A stretch of DNA of 64,000 bases from assembly GCA_964017185.1 (NCBI GenBank), contig OZ024870.1:22777621-22841620 (forward strand). Reading direction: 5' to 3'. The position numbers and the translations under genes are program-made. How positions within the stretch are numbered: the first letter of the stretch is position 1; the number at the start of each line of letters is the position of its first letter. The DNA is from Rugalucina vietnamica (lineage: Eukaryota; Mollusca; Bivalvia; Lucinida; Lucinidae). The notes below the pieces were generated by a model. The model had not been told where the DNA came from. It was given only the letters and a program-made list of their open reading frames with translations, and ran no database searches. Positions 54,326 through 64,000 of this stretch are shown in pieces.

Positions 54326-55089
54326 AAAACGTTATATCATGTACGTCAGTTTATTGCATAAATTCCAGTGTTAATAAAATTATTTAATTGAGAGTCATAA
54401 CGAGCATTTTCCTGTATTGTTTCTCAAACATTTACACCAATTTAGTATTATTTTTTCAAGGGCTCTAAATTTTAAACAAGACAGCCTTAACATTTAACTT
54501 TTCCTGAAAAGTGCACATGAAATTTTAGACGGTAAAATAATCTAATAAGTCTGTTTCCCTAATAGTTAGGTCAGAATCTTTTCTAAATAATCTGTCTGAA
54601 AACTTGTTTACAAATTGAGCAGAAAATGACTGACGTTGATAAGGCTTCAAGTGCTTTAGAAATGGACATAACTGGGACTTAATATGTTAGGAAAAGTAAA
54701 TTTGCGCTTTGAATGGATTATTTTGTTGAAAGATTGCACTCAATCAACATGTCAGTTCTCATTAGAAACATCTAGCACATTTGCTTCAATTGATTACCGA
54801 TGACGTTATAACTGTCAGGCGCTTAACGGCTTAATTGGCACAAGATTATCAAGCAACGTGGGGTGTGTTTTTGCAAGTAAACTTGAGGCACTTGAGTGTG
54901 TTAGATTAATTTTAATGGAAATACTTTTTACGAATGAACTGAATTTACACAATACAAAGTCAATACCGGTCTACCAGAGGACCAACGGTCCTGCCAGTAA
55001 ACGCTAACCTGAGATCTACTATATACTCGAATCCATGCACTTGTGCATAACCCTGAGTCAGCCTTGGACAGAGAACATACAATAATTCT

Positions 55090-55550
55090 TGTATCCTTTG
55101 CCAATTTCAGGTATGTTTCCCCATTAAATGGCATTTTACCAATTTTCCTCATTCAGATGCATAGGGTACCCAAGTTGACATTGCCATAAAATAGATCAAG
55201 GTCACCCCAAGGTCATGATTTATATAAACTTTGTAAAACTTCATTCATTGATGCTTCATGCCAAGTTTCAAATATATAGACCTTCAGGCTTTTAAAGGAT
55301 TTTACTGTTTATATCCCTGGCGGCTATCTTGGTCATATGACCTGGACCATTTATATCAGCTTTCGTTCCCTCTTCTTAAGGATGCTTCACATAAAGTTTG
55401 AATTTGATTTTCCCAGGGGGTTGCAGAGGAGAAGATGTTTGAAAAGAGGGAAAGACGACGACAACTACGACTACGACGACTACGGACGACAGAGCATGCC
55501 TATCCTATAAGGTCAAATATGAGCATTCGGCTCAGGTGAGCTGAAGCTGC
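55090..55550. repeat. Single HINE-like 450 bp monomer in unit C
   Basis: Same order as at 30,420-30,850 and 63,140-63,610: CAAGGTCATGATTTATATA, GGCGGCTATCTTGGTCATA, a GAC-rich microsatellite and a hairpin ending GGCTCAGGTGAGCT. Confidence 0.65.
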
Positions 55551-55879
55551 TGCTTCACTCGAGGTTTCTCTTATACATACATGAAATACTCATTTTACTT
55601 TGATTCCAGTAGCAAAGTTCAATAAAAACTAAAGCTATTTTAAGACAGCTGAGCACATTTTTGTCATTTATCTTTTTTCCAAGACATCAGGTTTAAGCAG
55701 TGTGCTTAGACAACAAATCTTTAGAATTGTTTTCCATGTTCGACAAAAATCAGTTTATGCACCGGCAGAATAAAACTACACGTTTCGGGAGATGAGGGTT
55801 GCACTATAAATGGAGTAAAAACAGAAGTATTGATAAGCAGCAAATTACTGTGTAGCTAATCAGAATCAGAATAGTTCAC

Positions 55880-57180
55880 TGGTGAAACGTCAAACTGACA
55901 ATACCACACCAGGGGAGATGGGGCTTGACCGGAGGGGATAAAAAGGTACAAGTAGGCAAAGATCAGGAAAAGGCGCGATCAGAAAAAGATTCCCACTCCA
56001 AAAACCGAGGTGGGAAAAAACCAAACTAACAACCAGGTGTATACTTATACAAAGAAAACATATCGAATGCCGAATGAGCAGCTATTTTCCCAATAGGTGG
56101 CCACTCAGTTACCTAAACTTAACTAAAATATGAAAACATACATAAGGCGCCAACAGCACAAAAATTTTAAACACCAAGACATAAAACAAAAAGAACCACC
56201 ACAGAAGTATCGCCTTGTAACGATCAGTAACACAAAGTTACTGGCGGGCTTAAACCGGTTTTACCTACTTGTACCTTTTTATATCAGTGTTCTTGTGGTT
56301 GTGCCGTGTGGCGGTCCTAAAAAGTCTCCCCTTACATCCATTTAATGCTCTTATTTTTCCAATCCTCAGGGATTGCTTGCAATCAGTTTAGTTTTTTTGT
56401 TCCGGAGTTAGTAGGTTATTCTGCGCCCAGGGATCTCCATCGTCGGGCAGCTTACTCAATCTGTGAGTCCTGGTTTTTTATTTATCAGGATGTTTATCAT
56501 GATTTATTTGTTTGTTCTTGATGATTCATCGACTAGTTAGAGATTCACCACGAGGAACTAAGAACTAACTTAATGTTATGAACCACTGCAGTTATGGCCA
56601 TGTAAAACCGGTTTTGAACCATTGCAGAAGCTGAGGGTGAGGTTATGGCCATGTAAAACCGGTTTAAGCCCGCCAGTAACTTTGTGTTACTGATCGTTCC
56701 AAGGCGGTGGTTCTTTTTGTTTTATGTATTGGTGTTTAAAAATGTCTGTGCTGTTGGCGCCTTATGTATGTTTTCATATTTTTAGTTAAGGTAAGGTAAC
56801 TGAGTGGCCACCTATTGGGAAAATAGCTGCTCATTCGGCTTACGATATGTTTCATGGTTTAAGTACCTGATTGTTAGTTTGGTTTTTTCCCACCTCGGTT
56901 TTTGGAGTGGGAATCTTTTTCTGATTGCGCCTTTTCCTGATCTTTGCCTACTTGTACCTTTTTACATGGCCATAACCTCACCCTCAGCTTCTGCAGTGGT
57001 TCATAACATTTAGTTAGTTCTTCGGTCCTCGTGGTGAATCTATAACTAGTAAATAAATCATCAAGAGCAAACAAATAAATCATGATAAACATCCTGATGA
57101 ATCAAAATCCAGGACTCACAGATTGAGTAAGCTGCCCGACGATGGAGATCCCTGGGCGCCGAATAACTTACTAACTTACT
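55880..57180. repeat. Second unit-junction cluster of RT-tail repeats
   Basis: Same three pieces and order as 31,200-32,534, including the minus-strand ORF1-like fragment (56,341-56,390). The left junction sequence TAGTTCACTGGTGAAACG is also identical, so both clusters descend from one event, duplicated with the units. Confidence 0.8.
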
Positions 57181-57189
57181 ACATTTGCT

Positions 57190-59045
57190 TGTAAAAATGC
57201 AAGTTTGGGCCGTTTTCTTTTTTCAGAATAATCAATATTCTGTCCATTTGCCAATTTCTTGCTGGCTTTTCCCTTCAAATTTCCCTTCAAATGACATTTT
57301 AACAGTTTTTCCCATTCAAATGCATGGGCAACCCATGTTGACCTTGCCATAAACTTGGTCAAGGTCATCGCAGGGTCATGATTTATATGATTATTGTAGT
57401 ACTTTAGCCATGGATCTATTGGTTTCAGAGAAGAAGATATTTGAAGGGTTTTTACCATATATGGGCATGGTGGCCATCTTGGTCATGTGACCTACATTAT
57501 TAATATATACATTGGTTCCCCCATCCTATAGATGCCTCACATAAAATTTGGCTTCAATTGGCCAAGTGGTTTCAGAGAAGATGTTTGAATATTATGGTAA
57601 TATACATGTATATTGCCCCGGGGTGTGGGCATATGAGCCCTTAGGTCCATTGTTTTCAGAATCATTCATATTTAGTCCTACTACCCATTTCCTGCAAGAT
57701 TTTCACCTTAAATGACTTTTTAAAAGTTTTTCCCATTCCAATGCATTGGCGACCTATGTTGACCTTATCGTAAAATAGGTCAAGGTCACCACAGGGTCAT
57801 GATTTATATATACATTGTAGTACTTCAGTCATTGGTGCTTCATGCCAAGTTTCTTTGAAATCGGTCCACCAGATTCGGAGAAGAAGATTTTTGAAGAGTT
57901 TTTACCATATATGGGCATGGCAGCCATCTTGGTCATGTGAACAAGATAATTTGTATACACATTAATTCCCCCCTTCCATAGATGTTTCACATAAAATTTG
58001 GCTTTGATTCTCCAAGCGGTTTCAGAGGAGAAGATGTTTGAATATTATGGCAATATACATGTATATTGCCCCGAGGTGGGGGCAGATGAGCCCCTGGGGT
58101 CCAATTTTTGTCAAAATCATTAATATTCAGTCCTACTGCCCATTTCCTGCAAGACTTTCACTTTAAATGACATTTTAAAAGTTTTCCCTATTCAAATGCA
58201 TTGGCAACCTATGTTGACCTTGCCGTAAAAAAGGTCAAGGTCATCACAGGGTTATGATTTATATATACATTGTAGTACTTGAGCCATCAATGCTTCATGC
58301 CAAGTTTCTTTGAAATCAATCCACCGGTTCTGGAGAAGAAGATTTTTGATGGGTTTTTACCATATATGGGCATTGCGGCCATCTTGGTCAAGTGACCTGG
58401 ATTATTTATATACACATTGATAACCCCTTCCTATTGATGCTTCATATAAAATTTGGCTTTGATTGGCCAAGCGGTTTCAGGGGAGATGATGCTTGAATAT
58501 TATGGTAATATACATGTATATTGCCCCGGGGTGGGGCCATAGGAGCCCCGGGGGTCCAATTTTTTTCAGAATCATTAATATTCGGTCCTACTGCCCATTT
58601 CCTGCAAGACTTTCACTTTAAATGACTTTAAATGACATTTTAAAAGTTTTCCCCATTCAAATGCATTGGCGACCTATGTTGACCTTGCCGTAAAATAGGT
58701 CAAGGTCATCACAGGGTCATGATTTATATATACATTGTAGTGCTTGAGCCATCGATGCTTCATGCCAAGTTTCGTTGAAATCAGTCCACCGGTTCTGGAG
58801 AAGAAGATTTTTGAAGGGTTTTTACCATATATGGGCATGGCGGCCATCTTGGTCATGTGACCTGGATTTCTTATATATACATTGGTTCCCCCTTCCTATA
58901 GATGCTTCATATAAAATTTGGCTTTGGTTGGCCAAGCGGTTTCAGAGAAGAAGATCTTTGAAATTGTGGACAGACGGACGGACGGACGGACGCCGGATCA
59001 TGGCCATCCTATAAGCTCACCTTGTGAGCCTAACGGCTAAGGTGA
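57190..59045. mobile_element. HINE-like element with four 450 bp monomers
   Basis: Four monomers, joined at about 57,613, 58,057 and 58,515 where TATACATGTATATTGCCCCG recurs. Each contains CTTGGTCATGTGACCT and TTCACATAAAATTTGGCTT-like words. It ends with a GACG microsatellite (58,970-58,992) and a hairpin AGCTCACCTT...AAGGTGAGCT (about 59,011-59,048). The single monomers in units A, B, C and D belong to the same family. No open frame continues across monomers. Confidence 0.7.
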
Positions 59046-59419
59046 GCTAAAAAGCCATCAGTCTTTCATTTACTAGTAAACAATTTACATTGACGAGTTT
59101 TTAAAGTTCGGAAGATCACCTGTAATGAGAGGACGGGCACCAGTCTGACATGCTCACAGAAAAGCAAATACTTTCACATGTTCAACAGTTGGTCAGCATT
59201 CTATAGCTGAAAATGTGTTGATATCTAATCATCTCATGTGGTAAATCTTTGAAACATCGAATGAACTTGTCACAAATATATAACGCGCTGACGGCGTAAA
59301 CATCAAGGAACGCCATCGAGACGTTAACCCCTGCCTCGCACCCTGTTAGGGAAGTGATCGTAAAAGGCTGTAGAAAACGTAGATTTGGTCAGATTTTCAT
59401 CAAACTTGCATTCTTCTAG

Positions 59420-59850
59420 AAATTGAAAGGCCAACTTTCGGGGAAAAAAGCTGCTCGCTCATCTTACTCGATGTTCTATGTCTATCACTACACATTTGCA
59501 TTTTACTGTCCTTACACCATCTTTCAGAAACTGCCGATTTCAAGTTCACCCTTTCCTGAAACACCTCCTGAAATTTATGAAGATGTCATCCGTTACCACT
59601 CTGAAAGTCTTAAAAAGTGCCACAAAAATAAAATCAGTTCACTAATAAAAATAAACATTAAAATTGAGATTCTAGCAAAATCTGTGGAGCAGTTTTAAGT
59701 GTTTTGAGCTCAGTTATATTTAATATACAATTTTGCTTTGTTTTCGTGCATTTCCAACCAAAAACAATCAGTTTTGTCTTTTTGCCGGGGAAAATAGTTT
59801 TTTTTCCCCTTGCTCACATATTTACCCTATTCTATTCAAAATTTTAGCAG

Positions 59851-59906
<56 letters not shown>

Positions 59907-61872
59907 GAACCGGTTATCAAACATTTATGACTTCTTGTGCAAATGGGTGACGCAATCATATTTTTCTGAATGTGTTTCAGAAATTAAAGTAAGATTTCGA
60001 AAAAGGCATTTTCTGAAAGATCGTGTATGGACAGTAGTTGTTTCCCATCTGCTCGTTGAATAATGAATCCAGTGCTAAAGTATGGAAGATGAAATAATAT
60101 TTTAAAAAAACACTAATGTTTATCATTTATTGTTATGAGTGCATATATTGCACTTTAGTTATCTTATTATAAAAAAGCAGGCGGATGACAGGCCCAGCCC
60201 ATCAGAAGAAAATCCAGCTATCGAAAAGGTAAACTTCCTTTTGGGTATCCATCATGTTCTGGCAAAACCTGATTTGTCAAGCTACATATAGAAAAATGTT
60301 AACGCCTTTATTTTGAATTCAAATGGTTTAAATCTTTTCCCTGATCTGGCATTAAAGTGTTATTTTAGTGATAATAACAATTATAATAAGTTTTATTTCT
60401 CAATATAACAAAATTTGATGTAAGCATATTGGTGAGTATAAACTAATATAATGGTATTTCTATTTTCGCTCTCGTTTGGATAATTATAAAATGCTAATAT
60501 CATCTGTTTGAGGCAAACAACCGTTAGAAAAAATGAAAATCCCTCAGCCCATAACACACAAAAAATAAATATATCCAAGCCTAGCACCAAAATTAGTATC
60601 AGTCTGCTTTTTGCTTTTCAAAACATGGCAGTGTCTAGGAAATTAAACAAATAGTGAAGAGAGACAAAATAAACATGTACTTTGAAAAAAAAAATATTTG
60701 TTTGCTTAAAAACAAACTGTACATTACGGTGTTGTGATAATACCCCACACACAAAACTTCCTGGCTTACTTTGTAAAATGAACCAATACCAGTCTAGACC
60801 AATTGTGTTCTGTGTCAATATAATGACTTAAATGTCATGTTAAGTTGTAAATGTCAAAAGCAATAAAAATAATGCACAATAATATTCACATTTTCAGACA
60901 ATCTTAATTTCGACTGACAAAATCATGTTTTTGAGATAAATCCATCATGCACATAGTAACTATAAACCAAGTCCAATTTGTAGATGATACAAGAAATCGA
61001 TGGAAACTACAGTTACTTTTTCAACGAAACTAATAAAAGTGAAATTCACTGATTGTGCATTAAAAGCATATTTTTAATGAAAAAAAAAAACAAAAAAAAA
61101 AAAAACATAGATTTGTATACATATTTTTAGTTTACACTGAACCTATACTCATATTATACTATGTAACCCAAATATTCAAAATAACTTTGTGTCGTATACA
61201 TCATTATTTTCTGATTTCATTTTGGTTTACTCCTCAATACAGTTCTAAGTTTTTCAGACAATAATGCATTATTCAGATGACAATGACAACAACCGCAATA
61301 CCATTCACAATTGGTTCTTTCATATTCATAAAGCAAACTAACATTATGTTACCAACATAAGTCATAGCAATTTTTCTAAAAGATGCAAGTTCACAAGACT
61401 TCTTCCACATTATAAATACACATCCAAGCAATGTACAAAGCTTTTTACAACAGAAAGAAAAAACATTAAAGGACCTTGCAGAAGTATAAGACTTCAACAT
61501 CTGAAAATCATTACTTTATTTTAATAGAATCGAGAAAGAATTAAAATCATTTAAGATGCATTAGTAAGTTGGTGTAATAGGCATAATTGTCGTTATTAGT
61601 AGCAAGGTTGTGGAAAGCTTTCAATTTTCACTTAAATTCAGCCAAAGATATTTAAGGTCTTCTCTTGAGATCCTTCGAAGCATTGCGAAAAGGAGTGATC
61701 AATTTAGTTTGAATCTGATGCACTTGGCAAACTTAAATCATCATTGTTATAAAATCAAAATGCTGCACTCACTACTGATTTGGTTTCTGTCCTTATATCT
61801 TTGAGCTGCCACTTAAAAATCCTGTCTTTGGAATCGAGAAACAATCAGTCACTCTTCTTAAGTAAGCCGCGT
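59420..61872. other. Unit D body, non-coding
   Basis: Collinear with units B and C. The 91-codon frame at 59,423-59,698 is shared with B but lacks a synonymous bias. A T run is at 59,852-59,900 and an A-rich patch at 61,079-61,105. Confidence 0.6.
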
Positions 61873-62099
61873 CATGAGAAAACCGGTTCTTTGCCTATGC
61901 GAAAACAAAGGCACAGATCAGCTTAACGGTAACTGCAAAGCTAATCAGCGCCTTTGTTTTCGCTACTCGGATAGTACAATTTCTCTTCTTCCTAAATCCG
62001 AAATTTCAATCTTCTAGCCATCTTCTGTGCTTGTACAACTCGGTTTGTGTCAGACATGGTCGGAAACCCTGAAGACAGGTTTTCTCGCGTCGCGGCTCA
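61873..62099. mobile_element. TGAGCC MITE copy 11
   Basis: Same locus as copies 7 and 9. The central palindrome (CAGATCAGCTTAACGGTAAC) is partly decayed. Confidence 0.7.
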
Positions 62100-62151
62100 T
62101 GTCAGTCTGGGTTGTCTGACAGAGCAGATTTCTGAAAAAAAAATCAAAAAA

Positions 62152-62387
62152 TGAGCCGCCTCTTGGGAAAACCAACAATCTGCATATGCGAAAATAAAGA
62201 CGCAGATCAGCTTCGCGGTTACCGCGAAGCTGATCAGCGCCTTTGTTTTCGCAACTCGGATAGTACAATTCCTCTTCTACTTAAATCCGAAATTTCAAGC
62301 TTCTAGATCTTTTCTGTGCTTGTACAGGCCGGTTTGTGTCGGACCTGATCGGAAACCACATTGTTGGTTTTCCCACGAGGTGGCTCA
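62152..62387. mobile_element. TGAGCC MITE copy 12, complete
   Basis: Essentially identical to copy 8 in unit A, with the full palindrome, 236 bp. The shared insertion site shows that A and D inherited it together. Confidence 0.8.
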
Positions 62388-63139
62388 AATGTTATGTACG
62401 TCAGCTTATTGCATAAATTCCAGTGTTAATAAAATTATTTAATTGAGAGTCATAACGAGCATTTTCCTGTATTGTTTCTCAAACATTTACACCAATTTAG
62501 TATTATTTTTTCAAGGGCTCTAAATTTTAAACAAGACAGCCTTAACATTTAACTTTTCCTGAAAAGTGCACATGAAATTTTAGACGGTAAAATAATCTAA
62601 TAAGTCTGTTTCCCTAATAGTTAGGTCAGAATCTTTCCTAAATAATCTGTCTGAAAACTTGTTTACAAATTGAGCAGAAAATGACTGACATTGATAAGGC
62701 TTCAAGTGTTTTAGAAATGGACATAACTGGGACTTAATATGTTAGGAAAAGTAAATTTGCGCTTTGAATGGATTATTTTGTTGAAAGATTGCACTGGATC
62801 AACATGTTGGTTCTCATTAGAAACATCTAGCACATTGCTTCAATTGATTACCGAGGATGTTATAACTGTCAGGCGCTTTACGGCTTAATCAAGCTCCTTG
62901 TGTGTGTGTGTTTTTGCAAGTAAACTTAAGGCACTTGAGTGTGTTAAATTAATGATAAAGGTAATACTACTTTTTACGAATAAACTGAATTTACACACTA
63001 CAAAGTCTATACCGGTCTAACAGAGACCCAATGGTCCTGTAAACGCTTACCTGAGATCTACTATATACTCGAATCCATGCACTTGTGCATAACCCTGAGT
63101 CAGCCTTGGACAGAGAACATATAATAAATCTTGTAGCCA

Positions 63140-63610
63140 TTTGCCAATTTCAGCAATGTTTCCCCATTAAATGGCATTTTACTAATTTTCCTCATTCAGA
63201 TGCATAGGGTACCTATGTTGACATTGCCATAAAATAGATCGGGGTCATCCCAAGGTCATGATTTATATAAACTGTGTAAAGCTTCATTCATTGATGCTTC
63301 ATGCCAAGTTTCAAATATATACATGTAGAACTTCAGGCTTTTGCGAAGACGATTTTAAAGGATTTTACTGTTTATAGCCCTGGCGGCCATCTTGGTCATA
63401 TGACCTGAACCATTTATATCAACTTTCGTTCTCTCTTCTTAAGGATGCTTAACATAAAGTTTGGATTTGATTTGTCCAGGGGGGTTGCAGAGAAGATGTT
63501 TGAAAAGTGTGAGAGACGACGACAACGGACAACGAGTACGACGACTACGGACGACAGAGCATGCCTATCCTATAAGGTCGCATATGAGCATTCGGCTCAG
63601 GTGAGCTAAA
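63140..63610. repeat. Single HINE-like 450 bp monomer in unit D
   Basis: CATGATTTATATAAACTGTG, GGCGGCCATCTTGGTCATA, a GACGAC-rich microsatellite and the hairpin end CGGCTCAGGTGAGCT. The rest of the unit to 63,921 is non-coding. Confidence 0.65.
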
Positions 63611-63921
63611 GCTGCTGCTTCACTCGAGGTTTCAGTCACTATGCATAAATGAAATCTACGCATTTTAATTTGAAGTTTCTAAAGTTATTTTAAGACAGCT
63701 GAGTACATTTTTGTCATTTATTCTTTTTTCCAAGACATCAGGTTTAAGCAGTGTGCTAAGAAAACAAATATTTTGGATGTCCGACACAAGCCAGTTTATG
63801 CACCGGCAGAATAAAACGACAAGTTTGAAATTTTGAATTTAGGCAGATGATGGTTGCACTAGAAATGTAGTAAAAACAGAAATGCTGATAAGCAGCATAA
63901 TTACTGTGTAGCGGAACAATA

Positions 63922-64000
63922 CATTTGCTTGTACAAATGCAAGGAGTTGGTGTCTAACACAATTCATTCTGTTCACAAATGTAAGAGAATGATTCCGAAA
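63922..64000. repeat. Start of tandem unit E
   Basis: ACATTTGCTTGTACAAATGC and what follows match the start of unit C (44,774), showing that the tandem array continues beyond the window. Confidence 0.8.

Larger units (their letters stand above)
44774..57180. repeat. Tandem complex unit C
   Basis: Same order as B. Relative to B it lacks the 4.4 kb element, with its empty site at about 45,137-45,165, but has two large extra blocks: 45,415-47,460 (RT relic and others) and about 47,670-51,231 (151 bp array plus an extra 330 bp segment). It ends with the junction cluster shared with A. Confidence 0.75.
57181..63921. repeat. Tandem complex unit D
   Basis: Starts as the other units, but after about 25 bp its first 500 bp are replaced by a four-monomer HINE-like array (57,190-59,045). 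It resumes at AGCCATCAGTC and continues collinear with B and C to the next unit start at 63,922. Confidence 0.75.

Noticed and set aside
57190-59048. A full Helitron
   Set aside because: No Rep/helicase is present and the terminal CTAA is not at the usual distance from the hairpin; only a non-autonomous Helitron-related origin is suggested.

Overview
This window looks like repeat-rich, gene-poor nuclear DNA from a marine invertebrate, most likely a bivalve mollusc. The reasons are pearl/HINE-like elements (internal tandem monomers, an ACGG-type microsatellite, a 3' hairpin), tRNA-derived SINEs, many small inverted-repeat transposons, low GC, and no prokaryotic gene organisation. No host gene is convincing. 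Almost everything that can be read is a mobile element or a relic of one. Species and all family names rest on recalled knowledge, because no database search was possible.

Regions. 1-7.1 kb: a decayed Tc1-like transposon split by a 2.1 kb element packed with GACGTC palindromes, which itself carries a tRNA-derived SINE. 7.1-14.0 kb: several copies of a TGAGCC-ended MITE, a reverse-transcriptase relic with its long 3' tail repeat, a mariner-like element and a 710 bp TIR element. 14.5-20.6 kb: one long but broken non-LTR retrotransposon (ORF1, APE endonuclease, RT with a mutated catalytic box, C-terminal zinc knuckle), interrupted by another repeat. 20.9-28.1 kb: a TTAA-type element, a seven-copy motif cluster, and a 4.2 kb element with about 1.1 kb inverted arms and a 5 bp target duplication. 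28.4-64.0 kb: a direct tandem array of a complex unit, about 5.4 kb once insertions are removed, in four copies (A-D) plus the start of a fifth.

Because the units are paralogous, one unit often shows the empty site of an insertion in another. The best case is a 4,425 bp element at 32,898-37,322. It has 600-660 bp terminal inverted repeats, AG...CT termini and a perfect 6 bp target duplication (GATAAC), and unit C shows the uninterrupted site near 45.15 kb. These are Polinton/Maverick-type ends, but the element has no polymerase, integrase, ATPase or protease. It carries only three same-strand genes: a two-part protein broken by a one-base shift, a small basic protein, and a zinc-finger/poly-acidic protein. 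Each has its own TATA box. Behind them lie three hairpins that share the loop AGATA but have different, still complementary stems. This compact element is the most interesting object in the window.

Other notable items are a 13-copy 151 bp array with a microsatellite and hairpin tail, a 450 bp-monomer array of the same design, an RT relic with a 25 bp target duplication, and several long perfect or near-perfect palindromes.
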